From positions 124,001 through 188,000 of the forward strand of contig NZ_UXAV01000042.1 of NCBI RefSeq assembly GCF_900609045.1: a stretch of 64,000 nucleotides of DNA, in the 5' to 3' direction. Source of the DNA: Filibacter tadaridae (GTDB taxonomy: Bacteria; Bacillota; Bacilli; Bacillales_A; Planococcaceae). The translations under genes and the position numbers were made by a program. The notes under the pieces were generated by a model. The model did no database searches. It had not been told where the DNA came from and worked only from the letters and a program-made list of their open reading frames with translations. Numbering within the stretch: position 1 is the first letter of the stretch; every line of letters starts with the position of its first letter. Of the stretch, positions 62,151 to 64,000 are shown one piece after another.

Positions 62151-63116
62151 TTAATTTCTTTTTGACGCGATTGCGTTTGCAATTAGGCCGCCATGAAGTC
62201 TTCCGTTTTCGATGAAAATTTCATTAGCATTATTACCGGCAGCGATAACTCCCGCAATATAAAGCCCTTCGATATTTGTTTCCATTGACTCCTCATTGAA
62301 CATCGGGCGACCATTATCAGTTGAAAATTTCATACCGATTTTTTCGAAAAACGAATAATCTGGATGATAGCCAATCATGGCGAAAACATAGTCATTTGGT
62401 TGCGTAAACGTTTCTCCACTTTTAGTTATCGTTACTGCATTCTCAGAAACTTTTGTGACATGCGCATTGAAATGCATGTCAACTGCGCCATTCCGAACGA
62501 GACTATCAAAACCGGGCAGAATCCAAGGCTTAACACTTGGCGAATAGGCACTACCGCGATATACAACTGTGACAGAAGCACCGGCACGTTCTAACTCGAT
62601 TGCAGCATCAACAGATGAATTTTTTCCGCCAATTACAACAACCTTTTTCCCGAAGAAAGGATGCGCCTCTTTAAAATAATGAAATACGTTCGGCAGTTCC
62701 TCTCCAACGATACCAAGTTTGTTCGGATTGTCATAATATCCTGTGGCAATAACGACGTTAGTAGCTAAGTACTGTGCTTTATCGGTTTTAACAATAAAAT
62801 CATCTTTTTCTTTGACAACACCTTCAACGGTTTCAAAACTGTTAATAATAAGCTCTTTCATCTTTACAACTTCCCTATAGTAAACAAGCGCATCATTCCG
62901 TTTCGGCTTCTCTATTGCTGTAATGAATGGGATATCCCCAATAGATAACTTTATGCTCGAACTGAAAAAGGTTTGATGTGTAGGGTATTTATAAATGGAA
63001 TTGACAATATTTCCTTTTTCGATAATAAGAACGTCTAGTCCTTTATTTTTCAATTCAATTGCCGCCGAAAGTCCACATGGACCTCCACCGACAATTATTA
63101 CATCTTTTTTGTTCAT
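62151..63116 (-). CDS. ypdA: Bacillithiol disulfide reductase YpdA (Bdr)
   Basis: A 321-residue FAD/NAD(P) oxidoreductase. The FAD loop is VIIVGGGPCGLSAAIEL (with the family's Cys), the second nucleotide loop VVVIGGKNSSVDAAIELERAGA, and the C-terminal FAD segment EGLYIAGVIAAGNNANEIFIENGR. YpdA reduces oxidised bacillithiol, which bshA in this window helps make. It follows ypbG by 2 bp. Confidence 0.95.
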   Translation of the reverse strand: MNKKDVIIVGGGPCGLSAAIELKNKGLDVLIIEKGNIVNSIYKYPTHQTFFSSSIKLSIGDIPFITAIEKPKRNDALVYYREVVKMKELIINSFETVEGVVKEKDDFIVKTDKAQYLATNVVIATGYYDNPNKLGIVGEELPNVFHYFKEAHPFFGKKVVVIGGKNSSVDAAIELERAGASVTVVYRGSAYSPSVKPWILPGFDSLVRNGAVDMHFNAHVTKVSENAVTITKSGETFTQPNDYVFAMIGYHPDYSFFEKIGMKFSTDNGRPMFNEESMETNIEGLYIAGVIAAGNNANEIFIENGRLHGGLIANAIASKRN

Positions 63117-63118
63117 AG

Positions 63119-63916
63119 TTAGCTCACCTCTACTACACTTTCCCCGTAATTGATTTGAATAACGTGACTTTCTGGTGCAGCGCCAAGTCGAAGTGGAAGT
63201 GTCGACGTACCATAACCATTACTGATTAGTTTCGCACGACCTTCTTCCAAACGAAATTCCCCTTTATCTTGTAAACCATATTTCCCTATACGAATTTGTC
63301 CACCGTGTGTATGCCCTGCAAGCATTAATAACGGTTTACAATACTGTTCGACTATCCGGAACAATGACGGCGTATGCGTGACGACAATGACAAACTCATA
63401 GTCTTCAATATACTGTAAAGTTGAACCGAAATCGACTTTTCGGCTTGATGGATCATCCGAGCCACAGATGCAAAAACGTGGATGACCTGGAATAGTAGCA
63501 CTTTCATTATCCAAAATCTTTCCACCATTATGCGTTATAATTTTTCTGATTTCATCTTCTTCTACTTCACGATCATTATTTCCCCAAACGAAAAATATTG
63601 GCCCAAGAGTTGCAAGATACCGAATATTTTTCTCTATACGCTTTAAAGGGACGCCTTTCTCCGCGAGATCTCCGCCGATAATAACAATATCAATTTCTCT
63701 CTCATTCTGGACTTTTTTAATTAGTTTTGCATCAATCTTCCGTCGGTGAATATCCGATATGAAGAAGACGGATAACTTATCAGTTGCAGCATCATGCGGA
63801 CAAGCGTTCATTTCATGATGAATAACATTTCTCTTCTTAGCCGAAACAAACATGAAAGATATAAATCCAACAGACAAAGAGAAAAATGTCCCTAACAATT
63901 TGTTTATCGTAATCAC
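63119..63916 (-). CDS. ypbG: YpbG-like membrane-anchored metallophosphoesterase
   Basis: A 265-residue calcineurin-type phosphoesterase. An N-terminal membrane helix (GTFFSLSVGFISFMFVSA) is followed by metal motifs ISDIHRR (D-x-H), VIIGGDLAEKG (GGD), FVWGNNDRE (GN-N/H-D), VVTHTP and LAGHTHGGQ. Substrate unknown. The frame is open to 63991, but GAGAGGGG lies just before GTG 63916 and removes residues that cross a terminator. Matches B. subtilis ypbG in size and place. Confidence 0.85.
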   Translation of the reverse strand: MITINKLLGTFFSLSVGFISFMFVSAKKRNVIHHEMNACPHDAATDKLSVFFISDIHRRKIDAKLIKKVQNEREIDIVIIGGDLAEKGVPLKRIEKNIRYLATLGPIFFVWGNNDREVEEDEIRKIITHNGGKILDNESATIPGHPRFCICGSDDPSSRKVDFGSTLQYIEDYEFVIVVTHTPSLFRIVEQYCKPLLMLAGHTHGGQIRIGKYGLQDKGEFRLEEGRAKLISNGYGTSTLPLRLGAAPESHVIQINYGESVVEVS

Positions 63917-63933
63917 GCATCCCCTCTCTATAT

Positions 63934-63966
63934 GAAAAAGACAAAGCCATGAAACTTTGCCTCTTT
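63934..63966 (-). terminator. Terminator of a gene beyond the window end
   Basis: Minus-strand GGCAAAG pairs with CTTTGTC around TTTCATGG, then TTTTTC. The gene it ends would enter from beyond 64000; the last 34 bp show nothing I can assign. Confidence 0.7.
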
Positions 63967-64000
63967 CGAGTTTGTAATTATGGAATAACAAGTGTCTGCC

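Overview
The window looks like ordinary chromosome backbone from a spore-forming, low-GC Gram-positive of the order Bacillales. Gene order closely follows the Bacillus subtilis ypb-ypj / aro-qcr segment. Sporulation genes (spoIVA, sleB, ypeB) point to an endospore former. The protein sequences and the differences from B. subtilis suggest Planococcaceae, for example Sporosarcina; that genus-level guess is inference. Nearly all genes lie on the minus strand. The exceptions are cheX, recU-ponA, ypjC and ansA. I saw no tRNA, prophage, insertion sequence, CRISPR array or defence island. I found no wholly new system; the most unusual material is in intergenic DNA and leaders.

Layout. 1-4.2 kb: a two-module dynamin-like GTPase (3' end cut by the window) and a divergent lone CheX. 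4.2-8.4 kb: DinG-family helicase ypvA, THUMP methyltransferase ypsC, RNase P RNA (rnpB) and gpsB. 8.5-12.4 kb: DNA-repair pair mrfB/mrfA and yppE. 12.6-15.9 kb: recU-ponA. 16-23.7 kb: ypoC, nth, dnaD, asnS, aspB, ypmB, dinG. 24-30.8 kb: panDCB, birA, cca, bshA, dapB, ypjD. 30.9-38 kb: ypjC, a yugP-like peptidase, ypjA, the cytochrome bc operon qcrABC, ypiF, ypiB, ypiA. 38-44.1 kb: aromatic operon aroC-aroB-aroH-hisC-tyrA-aroA without trp genes. 44.2-49.5 kb: cheR, ndk, hepT-menG-hepS (menaquinone), mtrB, folE, hbs. 49.6-57.1 kb: spoIVA, yphF, yphE, gpsA, der, ypfD, plsC, cmk. 57.1-64 kb: tandem palindromic repeats, ypfA, ypeB-sleB, prsW, ansA, ypdA, ypbG.

How the genes fit together. The hep/men genes make menaquinone, which the Qcr complex oxidises. 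PanBCD makes pantothenate. bshA and ypdA belong to bacillithiol synthesis and recycling. SleB/YpeB and SpoIVA serve the spore. GpsB, PonA and RecU link wall growth and chromosome segregation. ypfA, cheX and cheR touch motility and chemotaxis.

Intergenic highlights. There are two tandem 120-bp palindromic repeats before cmk, and a miniature relative doubling as the terminator after ponA. A ~91-bp repeat pair lies upstream of asnS and dinG. The panB leader has a terminator hairpin lying wholly inside a 28-codon ORF that overlaps the panB start. Two divergent promoters (ypjC / ypjD-dapB) share one -35 element. Several start codons are revised from the longest open frame using Shine-Dalgarno spacing and remembered family lengths.
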